A stretch of DNA of 64,000 bases from Stenopsyche tienmushanensis (lineage: Eukaryota > Arthropoda > Insecta > Trichoptera > Stenopsychidae): NCBI GenBank assembly GCA_008973525.1, contig WACJ01000105.1, forward strand, positions 992,001 to 1,056,000, given 5' to 3'. This document shows, in pieces, positions 19,245-31,634 of this stretch (positions are counted from its first letter, which is position 1; each line of letters starts with the position of its first letter). The notes beneath the pieces are model-generated. The model was not told the origin of the DNA. It worked only from the letters and a program-made list of their open reading frames with translations, and searched no databases. The translations under genes were made by a program, and so were the position numbers.

Positions 19245-20995
19245 CTCAAGACGTAGAGTAGTCAAAGAAGATCCCACTCGCTATATGTGCGAATTTAAAT
19301 AATATTCTAATTATTGTGTTTTGCAAATAAATTAATTAAATGGACGATATAGGCGTCGATTTGTTTGAAGTATCCCTAGGGGAATTTTACGCTTGGAGCT
19401 CGTTTTTTAATTGAAAAAACTGTTGAAATTAGGGATGGTCGCAATATAATAAATGTGGCATGTATCGAAAATATACAATATAAAAAAAAACAATCAATAA
19501 CATTACCAGGTCTCGTTTGGTTCAAGTAAACATAAGTGGATCAATAGTCCACCGCGTCCACGTGCACTCTTATATAAACACTGCTGTTATTCCAGTTTTA
19601 TGAATTGCATCTCTGGTGCATCCAGCGCATCAGGGGTGTGCCAATGTTTTTCAGGCCTTCAATGGCCACAGGTCGATGGCTGAAGCCTTAGGTTGGGCTT
19701 TGCGCAAAATTTGAATAATAGGATTGATGACCCGCAACGACCAGCACGGTAGTCCAGCTGGAAGACCTGGCGCAGACTAGCTGCCGAAAAAATCGAAAGT
19801 ACGATAATGGTTGTGCCAATTGCGTAATGCCACAACAGCTGTGTAGATAGTCGTACTGAGGCTCGAATCGAATGGCTTTTCGACTATGTGCTCATTAATC
19901 ACGATGACGTCAGGTGATATCAATATGAGATTATGATATCGCTTGAGCACTTGTTTCTTTCGGGTCGAACGCGAGGTGGCAATAAAAAGGTGGTGCGACA
20001 AAGCAGCCAAGTTCGAAAGACGTGGGTCGTAAAAAAGAGCCATCAGTCTAGTGGCTGAAAACTCGCGACGACTTTGTTCAGATACCGTAGATATCAATCG
20101 TTTAGATTAATAGACTTTTTTCTGGCAGCACAAAGAAAATATGAAATTCTGACGATTTTGCATGAAAAGAAAAATCATCGAATGTATTTCGGTGATTAAT
20201 AAAAATGGATCATTCATCTTCTTAACACATTAAATGCGAGAAGCATGCTAACACATTACGTTTGACGCGGACAATCTTTCAAAGTCGTGCGTAAAAAATG
20301 TATACATATATAAAATGCCATTACTTTTAAAATTAGTATTCCGCCATCAGTATAGATGTAACAATCAAACACCATATTTAGTTAGAACGCCTTATTACTA
20401 GTTGAAACTAGTTTATACTAAATGCCTTTATTAGATCTAGAATTACCTATTCATAATTAAAAAAAATATTGCTATACGTGTTTGGATTTTATGCAAATAT
20501 CATTTTTTCTCAAAAAAGAAGCATCTCAAACTTTTTTTAAATTTCAAATTCTATAAAATCCTTAAAAGGACAAACTTCAGGGAGATTTGATAAAATTTAT
20601 AGATAGCTACTAATAAAAAAAAACTCATTGAAAAACCATAATGATCTAGTCAGACCATCTTATTAGTAGAAGGGTTAAAATTTATTTTAAACTAGTAAAA
20701 ACGCGTTCTAACTAAATACTGTTTTTGATAAGTTTTTTTTATGATTTTGATTTCGACGTGCAGTCAATTTATAGCTGTCATCAGAAAAGCATGTTTATCT
20801 TTTAGCTAATAGATTAGTCTTTTTTTTTGGCTTTGCTGAAAATGTTTTTGGAAGAGATTTAAATAGGGTTAAACAACAGTGTTTTTACAAATTAAACCCT
20901 TTTCATTTCAAGTTAAACCTTTTTTAATTTTTTTAATCACAAGATGATTTTTACATTATATTTAAACATTCTAATTATTATGTATACGCAAAGAC
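19245..20995. other. Unassigned sequence
   Basis: A 106-codon minus-strand frame (19777-20097) lies in a GC-richer patch (19640-20100) but shows no domain I recognise. From 20280 to 20990 the sequence is AT-rich with poly-A/T stretches. No termini or RNAs are evident. Confidence 0.35.
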
Positions 20996-21003
20996 GTATT
21001 TAA

Positions 21004-21200
21004 CCCTTTCAGTATCATATATCGGTAGGAAGATTGCGCAGTAAAGAAACCCTTACACGTCTACATGTTCGTTGGTAATTAGGCCCAGAATGAAATGCCC
21101 ATTTAAAATATATACATATCAAAGGTACTGTACAAGGTATACATATCCAAAAAAGTTTATGTATTTTATGGGAATAACCTATTGTGGTATTATTTAAAAT
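21004..21200 (+). mobile_element. Possible MITE ends: TTAA-CCCTTT and GTAAAG terminus
   Basis: TTTAACCCTTTCAG at about 21000 resembles a piggyBac-like MITE start after TTAA. GTAAAGAAACCCTTACACGT at 21043 resembles the terminus of the MITE at 43207-43508. Neither has an identified partner end, so two overlapping relics or chance remain possible. Confidence 0.35.
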
Positions 21201-21369
21201 CATTATGTAAAATTTGTACGTTAGTAAATATAATACATACTATATTTTCAAAAAGCACTTGCGCTCACAATTCACTATATCTGTAAATAACTATGTAATT
21301 GTAATCTTTGGTCTTTTTTCAAGGAGCATAAAATTAAATTAATATGTTAATTAGCTAATCTTCTAGCAT

Positions 21370-21605
21370 ATAAAATTAATTTTTGTTTGTTCGTATGTAA
21401 TGCACTGCCATACCGTTCATCAGATTATGATAAAACTTCGCTCACTTATTGTTAAGGATTGTGCGAGTAACATAAGTATAGTCTAATAAATAAAAACTAA
21501 TGTTTGTTTGTTCGTATTTAATGCGCTTCCATACCGTTCATTCGATTGCGATAAAATTTTGTCACGTTACTGTTTACACTTGCAAAAATAACATAGGTAT
21601 AGTAA
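21370..21605 (+). repeat. Imperfect tandem dimer, repeat family E
   Basis: Two units, starting TTTGTTTGTTCGTATGTAAT and TTTGTTTGTTCGTATTTAAT, each followed by CCATACCGTTCA and GATAAAA(C/T)TT(C/T)G. The arrangement and unit length match 7190-7440. Confidence 0.7.
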
Positions 21606-21609
21606 AATT

Positions 21610-23265
21610 ATTGTATGGATGCACACGAGCTCAGTATATCATTACCTATACATACCCACTATACTTATACATATCCAACTAACCTCAGAAACGTTCCTAA
21701 AAGGAAGATTACATAAATTGTACAATGTTATGCTGATGCCATTATGGAATCAGATCCTCGATTATAACCAGATCCTTAAAAAATCGGTGAACGGTCAACT
21801 AAAATAAGCTTGATTATATACGATCAATAGTTTGGAATCAACTTCGTGTTTTGGATAATATAAATAAATACCGAATATTGAATTCAGCATGAACTGTCGC
21901 TAATCGCATTAGAGCAATCAATCTGTGTATTTTGTAGATTTTATCATGTAGATTTTGGATCTTTTCGTTATGTTTTCTTCCACATGATTATTTTTATGTT
22001 AGCAGTTCATGAACTCACATTTTTGCTGGTGTTTTTAGAACCAAACAAAATCCTGTGCCAAAACGTCGTAAATAGATAAATTAAAACGTAAATGGCATGT
22101 GAGAGTTGCCATCACGATATTTGGGCTTCAAGTACTGTTTCAAAAATCACGATACGCCCATAAAAAAAAATACTTCTGCGATGTTATTGCACGACATGAG
22201 TTTTTTCCCCAATTTTATTGAACTGGGCACAAATCGACAATGGATCGAAAACGATGGAGAACCCGGACTCTTTAAAGAGAGCAAAAAATGGAAACCGACC
22301 GTCTGGAACGCAGCTAAATTATTCTCTATCGTGTCCATAAATCTTGCCGATTTCATTCATGTCTTCGATTGAAAATAGCATTTTTTTCAACCGTTGTTGC
22401 ATCAGAGTCGTTTGAAATTGAAAATGACCAGCAGAGCGTTCGTCACCAGCGTCGAGATCGTGCGAATTGGCACTTTCCATTGTTCTGCAGAATTATTTTC
22501 GGACAATGCAAAATTGCTGTACCATCTGAAAATATGGGTTCATAACGTGCATTCAGCTTACGATGGCTATTTTTTCACAAAGCAACCTCTTTTGTTGTGC
22601 AATGTTGAATAAGCTGCTTTGTTTTTCAACGAAGAGATCTTTCATATCGATCTTTGTTGCATGTCTATGAGAATAATAGATACATCATCTATTGCATAAA
22701 AACATGTATCTGATGCCAATACGCAAAAAATGTATTAATCCTAGTTCATTTTTAAGGATTCCATCACGTCAAATTCAATCAAGAAGCATTGTACGGATAA
22801 AACGTTTTAACATATACAATTGAATATGAATCACCAAAAGTGACCAAATATGATTATTTGTCGTTTTAACACATGCTTTTAAAATCGAAACTGGGGTTAA
22901 AATGACGCCGAAATAACATTTTTATACAGGCAGAGACACATATTTTAATTGTGTTAATAAATCATATTGATAAATAGACGTATTAAGATAAGTGCTAAAG
23001 CCAGAAGTTCCTGAAGAGGGTCATATTGCCCTGCTTAGGGGCCACAAGGGATTTATTGGGAAACCACAAGAAAAATCGGAAAAACTGGGAACATAAAAAC
23101 TACCAAGGGAGCAATGGAAATAAAAAAAACCCCAGCAGTATTACCCACATATTATTATTTAGCCGATTATATTAATAACTCAAATTCGACTTGTATTTAT
23201 AATTATTTTGAATTTACATTAGTTTTAATTTTTTTCCTAGTTTATACCCTTTTAAACGATATGCT
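21610..23265. other. Unassigned sequence
   Basis: At 22106-22612 the sequence is less AT-rich and has overlapping open frames on both strands (88 and 72 codons plus; 69 codons minus). None carries a motif, and their mutual overlap argues against all being real. No element ends. Confidence 0.35.
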
Positions 23266-23269
23266 ACAT

Positions 23270-23400
23270 GTTATACAAATCATTAAATAAGTCCCCACGT
23301 AAAAAAATCCAGTGGTGTCAGGTCTGGTGTCCGTGCGAGCCAAGGAATAGGGTTACACAAAAAAAAGTTGCCTGTTTTCCTACGCGTAAGCGAATTTAGA
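23270..23400 (-). pseudogene. Mariner-like transposase fragment around third catalytic Asp
   Basis: On the minus strand the frame reads TGNFFLCNPIPWLARTPDLT then PLDFFTWG. This corresponds to the ...WPARSPDLTPLDFFLWGYLK motif that contains the third catalytic Asp in a large group of insect mariner-like transposases. Stops follow at once. No terminal repeats were located. Confidence 0.65.
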
Positions 23401-23404
23401 ATGC

Positions 23405-24635
23405 GGACACGCAGGAAATAAGAACAGAGAGTCGACCAACAGCCTTGGGCGCAGGTAAATGTGTTCTTCCCTCCGAAACGCCTGTAGTCTTGTAGCGAAT
23501 CACTCTCAAAGTCAATTAAAAACTATGGCTAAGTAAAGCGAATCATACAGACATAGTTTTTAAAAATTAATATTATAACAATACAATTTTTGGACTTCAG
23601 GTTCAGGGACTGCTTGTATAGTCTAATGATTAAATTTTGAGGATTTCTGATAAATTTACAATATAATTTTCATAGTGTTCTATTAACTATAAGCGATGTG
23701 TAAAATTGGCTCCGAGAACCATAAAATATAATATTTAAGACTGCTAAAAGTATTAGCTCCATGGGTCATCTTAGCATAATAACATTGTGAATAAGCGAAG
23801 CCACAAACTAGATTAAAATTAATATAATTTAATTAAAAATATAAGGGTGGTTTCGAGACAAAGATGATCGTTAGGGGTGGAAATTTTGATTAAATTCGTG
23901 CTAACTTAATATTCGACACCATAACATTAGTCTTGGGTTATTTTTCTAGGGGTGAAGCATTTTCATATGGCTAACCATTGCTTCTCAAATATGGTTATAA
24001 TAGCATAGTATTTTTTTGGTGTGGAAGATCTATAAACGAGTGGTGAAATCATCATTATTTTGATGATTGTTGCAGATTGCCACTCATATTCTGGACTATA
24101 CTAATAATTAGCCAAAATCATATTAACGATATTTAATATTGTCATAATTTTTCAGATTTCTCCCGCTATAAATTGGATAGCGGAAAACAGAAAGCCGCAA
24201 AATTAACATTGGGGAGGTTTTTGATGCATTGCAGGCATTTTCTGTTTGCTCATGCAAGAAAGGGATATCAATGCGGTTTTATGAACGTTGAGGACGTAAT
24301 ATAGGTGGGTTTATATTAATATTTTGGATTTATTCATAAAGATACTTATAATAGGCTTCAACTTGAATTTTTATTAAAATATAGTGAAATTTTATGGTAA
24401 ATCTGATGATTAAATTTAGTTATACTTTTGCTTGAAATTATCATATACACCCAATAAATATTGCTAAGAATTAGAGAATACGGACAAAAAACTCTTTAAC
24501 AAGCCAATGTATTCAAACCGAATTAGTTTTGTGTTTTTTGTTTCCAAATTCCATAATAGTAAAATTAGTGTAAATCAAAATGTGGCTCGTGTACCAATAA
24601 AATAAATAGAAATATGTTTTATGTTATAAGGTATA
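23405..24635. other. Unassigned AT-rich sequence
   Basis: No open frame of note and no recognised repeat end. Confidence 0.4.
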
Positions 24636-24639
24636 GTAT

Positions 24640-24712
24640 AGTTTATAAGGTTTGTATGCTCAATTGGTCCGCTTTTCGGACCGCTGATATGAGCATGAGC
24701 GACTTGTATTTC
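24640..24712 (-). mobile_element. hAT-like MITE family A core fragment
   Basis: GGTTTGTATGCTCAATTGGT, CCGCTTTTCGGACCGCTGAT and ATGAGCATGAGCGACTTG match the family core in reverse. It directly abuts a mariner fragment. Confidence 0.7.
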
Positions 24713-24905
24713 GCAAGGAACTCATGGACGTGTAGAGACATGTGGCTGGGCAATTTTCTTCAATGGTTCCAGAACATCCACGCAATATGCAGCGTTGACG
24801 TTCCTGTGGTACAAAATCTTTGTGGATTATACCCTTGGTGTCAACAATTTTGGATTTGGTCTGGTGCTTCATTAAATTTGCTTGGGAAATTCGTGAGTTT
24901 CGACT
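24713..24905 (-). pseudogene. Mariner-like transposase fragment between first and second Asp
   Basis: The minus strand reads QTKSKIVDTKGIIHKDFVPQ, then after a frameshift NVNAAYCVDVLEPLKK, then LHVHEFLAKYKSL. This matches the (F)FD.KGIVH.EFVP.GQTVNAA(F/Y)Y.EVL.RLR stretch and the later (V)REFLAK block of insect mariner-like transposases. The second-Asp HDNAPAH block itself is not preserved. It is a dead fragment. Confidence 0.7.
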
Positions 24906-24909
24906 GTTT

Positions 24910-27180
24910 TTTTGCGATCAATAGGGGTGTGACAAAAAATATATTTCATGACTTTTGGGATACATCTTGTATGTTAACATCACATGACATCTTTATACAT
25001 GTTAAATGAATACATGTATAAAATGATGAAATGCACATATATGTGCGTACGGTATTTATATGATTAATACATGAACAGTATATAAATAATAAATATGTTT
25101 TATTTTTATTTGAACAAATGTTTGTGTCGTTTGTCTATCTGTCTGCTTTTAGAATGTTTAAATGAAATAAAGATGTACCCATTAATCCTTAACATACCAA
25201 ATAATTCCAGATTAGATTACAAGCCATTGTGTTCAATATTAATTGGCATCCACCATTCAGTCCATTATTCTATGAAATAACATCGTGATTTGCCATGAAG
25301 CTCCATTATATTTTTAATTACTATTTATTTCCATCCAGTCCATTTTTAATAGTGATCGTAAAACAAATAAGCATCTAATGCATGGCTTAATCTACAGCGA
25401 GAAAATGTAAATATACATGAGTTAACGGACTTTATTTCATGGTCAGCGGTGTTACTCAACTAAAAAACACAAAATAAAGCATGCGGAATTAAAACTGTTA
25501 AAGCGGACTTTTGGAATGGATAGCCTTTCTTTATTAAATTTCAGCAAAAAAATGTACGAGAGAAGCAAGTCACGCGGGTGACAAAATCCCGGGGGTGTTT
25601 TGCCGTCGAGCCCAGTTTTATTTTCATGTCGGAATATATGGAGATGAGTTTCTGCTTTATTTCTTTCAGCAAAGCAGTATGAAATCCATGCTTTTGTTAT
25701 ATGGCGGTTTGTAAGATTTTTTTTTGTCTTATCGTGCATTTTTTAAAATGAAACCCATACACAAAACGACAATGGACATGAACTGTCATGATTTTAATAT
25801 TTCCCAGAAGAGTGCCAAATCACCATGCCGAATGAATGCATTTTAATAGAAAAATTTATGGCTGAGATTCTGGACACGGTTACCCAACTGATAAAATTGA
25901 TGATACTTGAATATTAATTATAATTTTCCTTAAGCAATATCGCATTAATATGCAAAGTCAGTAAATGGTTGCTAGAAAGTATACTAGTGGAACATGCTGA
26001 TAATGCTCGAAAGACTTTCGAATACACATATATATGTTTTTATAAAAACGAAGCTCCCAAAAGGGAAAAAATGGTCGTAAAATGAGTGTTTTTTAAAACA
26101 AGATTAAATACAAATTTTTAAAGAAATTCTTGTCATTTTAAGGCAATTTGTATCGCTTTTATAATTATCCTTCCAAGGAAGGTATTTCAATATGCGTGCA
26201 TATTTATGCCATGATTATGATTCTCATCCTAAAAAAATTAGCTTTATTAAAAATATCGTTGGCTCAAAAATTCAAATATATTCTATAGAGGGCTAAATGA
26301 GGCGTCAAAAAATTTAAGATCCAATGCCTTCTTTTTTCGATCTATTCATTTTGAAATGTTTTTTGATGATATTTTGGATCTATGATTCAACATGCAGTAT
26401 TTATAGCTTGCGTGTATGTGATTTAGTAGGAATTTTCACAAATAGCTGCTTTTAATAAGGTGCTTTATTATAGTGTGTTCAGAAAGAGAACCAACTGCGA
26501 GACTCCAGTGACGAGCCTTTTCGTCAAAAAAGTTTAAGGTCATCTCGAAAATGATTTGCACATAAATACATAAAATACTTAATGAATACACACATAGAAA
26601 AAAATGTTAGGGTGTTGATAAAATAAGTTTACTGAAATACTAACACATTATATACGGGAAGCATTTTTGTATGAATTGCTCTGTATTATGATTAACGTCG
26701 GCTATTTGTTATTACGCGATGATTTTTCGCATTAATTAGCTTATGGGGATTTAAAGAATATTTTATCAAAATTGAATACGTTTCCAATACCCAAAGTGAC
26801 TAAAAACTATGCTTAATTTTCTAAAATATTGTTTTCCTGGGTAATTACTCTTGCATATTTCAAAATAAAGAGTGTTGTCCTAGAAAATAAATCCTGACCC
26901 TAAACCGAATATACATTTGTGGTCCATAAATTATGAAGCAGAGGAGTGTTAAAAAGGATGCAGATCATTGAAATGCTCTATAAAAATATGCAATCTTAAT
27001 TATTATAATTGCTTTCAAGGAAGATTGTCAGCAAAACAAAAAAAAAACAAAAAAATAACCATCTATTGACTATATTAGTAGAATGAATTTTTAAATCTTA
27101 AAAAATATTTGAATAGTTATGCGCGCGCGATGTTCCCCCGCACGTAATGTGTTAAAACAATTTTTTTAAATTACATATAT
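24910..27180. other. Unassigned sequence
   Basis: Mostly AT-rich. A 95-codon minus-strand frame (25452-25739) has no motif. Near 26485 CTGCGAGACTCCAGTGACGA resembles blocks at 42870 and (reverse) 60375, probably scraps of a dispersed repeat. No termini or RNAs seen. Confidence 0.35.
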
Positions 27181-27185
27181 GCATA

Positions 27186-27866
27186 CACTCAAACCTCTTT
27201 TTGCGCGACTCTTTTTTGTACGATTTTGAAGTTATGCGATTTTTTTTAAAGCAATTTTTTTAAATTTTTATTTTTTTAATTAATTAATTTACTTCAAAGT
27301 GGGTACGAATCTTTTCTATATAACCCTTTATTATTCCTACCAGATGTATGTCAAAATTTATTTTACTATTTAAAAAAAATAAACCTAACAAAATAAGGCC
27401 AAAAAATGACTGACTGATTTTTTTTAAACAGTCGCCATTTTGATTTTTTTTTTAGTTAGTGCCTATAGTGACATCTTTACTAATTGTGAATGTTAGATTG
27501 TTAGAAAGAGAAAATCTACACAGACCAATGATGACATTGACACTGTGCATACTATTTCTTCCGAAGAAAAGAGCGATTTAAAGTCATATCGAAAAACGCA
27601 ACGAAAATTATCTTACAGCGATGATAGTTTGTAATTAAAATGATTAGTATTTCTCTAGTGGATGTCTGGCATTTGAGATGTCAGATGTCAGACATCCTTA
27701 AAATTTTACCAATGATGCAAGATATCCTTTAAATATTACAAAAAATGTTATTTTTTAATTGCCTTATTGTTTTGATGTTTTTTTATGCGGTTTTGGATAT
27801 AGCTGTTTCAAAGTTATGCGGTTTTTAAAATCCATGGAATGCATCTTCACTTACATGATAAAAAGC
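27186..27866 (+). mobile_element. Tigger/pogo-like element, right end lost
   Basis: The left end CACTCAAACCTCTTTTTGCG follows TA at 27184-27185, with subterminal GATTTTGAAGTTATGCGATT. The interior block ATAGCTGTTTCAAAGTTATG ... AAATCCATGGAATGCATCTT repeats in the copies at 30459 and 37712. The final CGCACAAAAAAAGGTTTAAG end is missing. A 46-codon frame (27497-27634) reads RKRKSTQTNDDIDTV and ends SYSDDSL-stop; it may be a coding remnant but has no assigned domain. Confidence 0.75.
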
Positions 27867-28080
27867 GTTAAATCTTGTTCTTTAGAATGAGTGTCATTTC
27901 ACTCTTCTCAAAATAACAGTCGCTTTAGGGCGCGCGTTTCAAATAGGGAAATTTCCCTGCTGCACCCTGCATATTTGCCGTTATACATCTGACAAACATT
28001 TTTAAAATTTGAAATTTAAACTTTGAATAATTAATCGATTGGTATCTTATTGTTTTAAATGATTTTTGGGTCATAAATAA

Positions 28081-28260
28081 TGACTCAATAAGTCCGTAGG
28101 ATTTTTTTGAAGAAAAAAAAAAATAAACTGAAATTGTATGTAATATAGCACATCATTCAATAAGTTTGTGGGATTATTTTAATTTTACTTTTTCCCTCTT
28201 TTGGGGTCATTTTTTGGAAATTTCTTCAAAAAAAAAAATCCTACAGACTTATTGAGTGAT
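28081..28260. mobile_element. MITE-like inverted repeat element
   Basis: TGACTCAATAAGTCCGTAGG-ATTTTTTTGAAG at the left matches the reverse complement of the right end (CTTC..AAAAATCCTACAGACTTA-TTGAGTGA). A third related block, CATCATTCAATAAGTTTGTG-GGATT, lies at 28151-28175. It is 180 bp long and non-coding. Terminus style suggests Tc1/mariner origin, but no clear TA duplication was found. Confidence 0.65.
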
Positions 28261-28599
28261 GTGTTTTGGGTGGAATATAATCAGCTGTTTTGTATGAGAT
28301 GCCATGAGTGTTTTAGCAAATCTAAGATAATCTAAGTTGTTGCAAAAGTACCCTTTAAGTACGAGCAAGGTTAACACCATTATATTGCGCAATACGACGC
28401 TTTTAATGCTCTTTACGTCAATCGCGCATTAGCCATAGTATAAATTAAGCGATTTTGTAATGTTAATGAAATATAAATGTTAATGTTATTCTTACTTGGT
28501 GAAAGAGAAGCTCCTCATCGTGTCCGCTTCAAAACATTTGTGGCCGTTGTTAAATAAATTACAATTAATTATTGTCTTATTAGTTGTGTATACGATCGC

Positions 28600-29060
28600 G
28601 CGCTTTACGTAACCGAGTTTACCGACCATCGAAACCGAAAGTCTCGCGGCACTTCTCCGTTGACAAAACCGTCGAAATCGATTAGGTTCGTCACAAGGTG
28701 TTGGCGGATGGCGCTAAAATCGCCATTTTGACTAGGTTTTCGACCGTAGAAATCGATGGGCGGAATCTATGTCATAATGGACGCAATCTTTCCCGGCACT
28801 TGCTTATCACGTTTCAATCCTGGATGGATTCGTTGGGGTCGGGCGCGAGGAACACGTCCTTATTGTTGTTCGTCCCCGGAGGAACGAACGCCATGTTGAC
28901 GGGTTTGTTGACCGCTTACACTGAGGGGTTGCTATCCCACCGCCCCCAGTGTGTAATAATCCTGCAGACTGTAATACCTCGGGGAAATATCGATTTGACA
29001 CCGTTCGCTTGACTGCATCTTGTGGCTCGTTTTCTACGTTTGGGAGGCGAATGGCGGATC
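28600..29060. other. GC-richer island with open frames, unidentified
   Basis: Plus-strand 28698-29012 (104 codons) and an overlapping minus-strand frame (28807-29130) are open in a CpG-rich patch inside AT-rich DNA. Neither shows a domain I recognise, and no convincing splice sites were found. A diverged exon, a decayed element or conserved non-coding DNA are all possible. Confidence 0.35.
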
Positions 29061-29064
29061 GATT

Positions 29065-29820
29065 GCTCGTAAAATATGTATGAGACTTTTTGTTAAATGT
29101 TAAAATGCGGTAAAATGGGCTCTTAACCATTTTTATACGCCATTTTGCAATACCAAAAAAAAACTAAAATTGTTCGTAAGATTCCATATTATTTTAGTTT
29201 ATCGGATATCTGCAACCCTCCGCTTCCGTATTAAATATTTCATGTTAATAAGAACATCTATAGAAGACATACATTAAATGTTTACTTCAAAATTTGATGG
29301 ATAAAAATGAAATTGGTTTCAATTCATCGACAACCATCGAATCTCTTATTACCTCAACTAAATTTGTTATTGTGGAAAATTTCCATATTTTGTCGGCTGT
29401 ATAGGAAATTATGCACTTTTAATTAAAAATTCATGTATGAACAAATTAAACAGAAACATGGAGTGAAGAAAGAGCGCTGTGTATAACGAAATGGACCAAT
29501 TAAGAAGTGCTTCGAAGAAGATCGCTTTGGTAAAAATCAAAACTATTGTATTTTTGTATAAAACCACAGACCGTTAACTGTTGGACCAAGACCTCTCCAA
29601 TTTAAATTCAAAGCATAAGCTCCATCTAGGCAGACATTCACCTTGCCATACGATCGATATTGAAGGCTATCAACCTCCAGGTTTTTGCTTGTGAAGGTTC
29701 ACATGCATAAAAAATGCATTCTTAACATTAATCAAAAATTTTAATGACGGAATTCCTTGAAAATGTATGGAAAATTATGCTTAATGAATGATTAGACTAT
29801 TATATTATTATTGTTAACGT
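29065..29820. other. Unassigned AT-rich sequence
   Basis: No supported feature; no long open frame. Confidence 0.4.
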
Positions 29821-29823
29821 CAT

Positions 29824-30075
29824 ATGCTATATTTGCATGTCCGCCACTTATCATCCGTACAAATCCGTTTGTCTGTCAGGACCGTCGCAGCGTGTATAAA
29901 GCTTATACCTAAATAATTAAACACTGTCGATAGCACACAATATTCGGTCATTGCTTCAAGTAAATATATATATTACACTTGAAATCAATTAATTATAGCT
30001 CAACGTACAATAGTGCTCTTTCTAAATCACTGAAATTCGCTCGCAAATAGGCGATCATCCTACTATACAGGTTGA
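29824..30075 (-). mobile_element. piggyBac-like MITE family 1 (reverse)
   Basis: ATGCTATATTTGCATGTCCG, CCACTTATCATCCGTACAAA, CTGTCAGGACCGTCGCAGCG, ACTGTCGATAGCACACAATA, TACACTTGAAATCAATTAAT and GCTCAACGTACAATAGTGCT run in family order (reverse). The end AATAGGCGATCATCCTACTATACAGG is shared with 15800-16095. The CCCTTTGAG end and TTAA are absent. Confidence 0.75.
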
Positions 30076-30079
30076 AATG

Positions 30080-30455
30080 AACGCATAATAATCCTCGACA
30101 TACGAACGCCTTCCATTTGGAGACATGCATTCATCCTAAGGTCAAATTGCAGCGTACAATTAAAATGGCAATTATTTCATGTCATTGAAGTATTATAGTT
30201 GATAATAATATACATTTAGAGTCATTATCGTCAGCTTGTCTATAATTATTATTGTCTATTTAATTTAATAGGCTACTTGCAGTATCTTCTATAGAACCAT
30301 TACCAAACACTTTATTTTAAAAATTGTGGTCGATAAACAGACTGATTGACCAAAATGATTGAGTTTTTTCGCGATATAAATGTTTGGAATTGAACCGGAA
30401 CGAATATATCGATTTTTATTAAAAAAATTTTTTAAAAATAATTAGAACTAGAATT
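30080..30455. other. Unassigned AT-rich sequence
   Basis: No supported feature. Confidence 0.4.
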
Positions 30456-30458
30456 ATA

Positions 30459-30913
30459 CGTAAACCTTTTTTTGTGCGGTTGATGCGTTTCGCGGAAAAT
30501 TGCACAAAAAAGCTATGACTTACATAGAAAAAGTAAAGATGCGTTCCATGGATTTTAAAAAACGCATAACTATAAAACAACTATATAAGGTATATCCAAA
30601 ATCGCACAAAAAAAGTTATTATAAAAAACGGGAAAACAATTCATAATTAGTAAAGATGTCACTATAGTCCCATAATAAAAAAACATTTTTTTTTATCATA
30701 AAACAAAATAAAGGGCGTGGTGGTAATTCAGCGATAGCAGATGCAATTTTATTTATACAGTCCCAAATTATAATTTTTTTACAAATTTCGGTTAATTTTG
30801 ATGATTTACTTCCTATTTTATCCAAAATATCTCGATACGTAGTCTTTATGAAATAAAAAAATTGCTTTGAAAAAAACCGCATAACTTCGAAATCGCACAA
30901 AAAGAGGTTTGAG
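30459..30913 (-). mobile_element. Tigger/pogo-like element (reverse)
   Basis: The ends (TA)CGTAAACCTTTTTTTGTGCG and CGCACAAAAAGAGGTTTGAG are flanked by TA at 30457-30458 and 30914-30915. Internal block order is reversed relative to 37712-38207. The minus-strand stretch about 30660-30860 (YRDILDKIG...KIIIWDCINKIASAIAELP) may be the C-terminal part of the Tigger transposase, whose final region has an acidic W-containing helix; this is a weak resemblance. Confidence 0.8.
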
Positions 30914-30956
30914 TACATATAATATCATTTATTAATAGAATGGATGTTGTCTTGAT

Positions 30957-31631
30957 TAGGGAATCCAATCCCGAGCCAAAATTTCGATCCCGGGATTTCG
31001 GGATTAGACAATCCCGGGACCAGTCCCAGGATCCCGGGATTGGGATTTTCAATATTTTAAGAAATTACATTGATAAATTTGATCAAAAATTACTAATAAG
31101 TCCATTTATTTAATATAAAAAAATCACTTGAAGGCTAAAGAATTTTATTTATTTAAGAAAAGTTATTTATTTCCTTAATTATTTATTTCCGTCGCTGCAG
31201 ATGAATACTTATATACTATAATACTTTGATGTGATTCATAATTATATTACGGAGGAACACAAAAATTCTGAACCCCGCATCTATTATATTTCATATCGAT
31301 ATTCCCATTATTCGTCGAGGTGTAGTAAATACATCACCGGTAGGGAAAGATTACTATAACAATTTGAAAAACATACATGTACGCTATATATGTATACATA
31401 GATTAGACAGTCACTGCCCTAGGGCGTCGCCTAAGTTCGCGCATTAGTAATTACGCCACTGTTTCCAAGCGTCCAGATTTCGTTGGGAATGTCTCGATTT
31501 AGTAGCCTTCATCGTGTTGGTGAGGTGTACGATTTCTGTTAGATAAAAATTTCAATCCCGGGATTACGTTTTCTAATCCCGGGATTCTTAAGTACCTAAA
31601 ACTGTCCGGGATCCCGGGATTGGATTCCCTA
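30957..31631. mobile_element. hAT family B non-autonomous element, both ends
   Basis: Perfect 17-bp inverted ends TAGGGAATCCAATCCCG enclose 675 bp. Both ends are loaded with CCCGGG palindromes (30985-31040 and 31555-31620), which look like hAT subterminal transposase-binding sites. The interior matches 17875-18540 but lacks the transposase C-terminal segment found there, so this is a deletion derivative. Flanking octamers GTCTTGAT and GAACCGAT do not agree well, so no target duplication is claimed. Confidence 0.8.
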
Positions 31632-31634
31632 GAA

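Noticed and set aside
24614..25009. 131-codon plus-strand open frame
   Set aside because: Its first part is a hAT-MITE fragment and its middle is antisense to a recognisable mariner transposase fragment.
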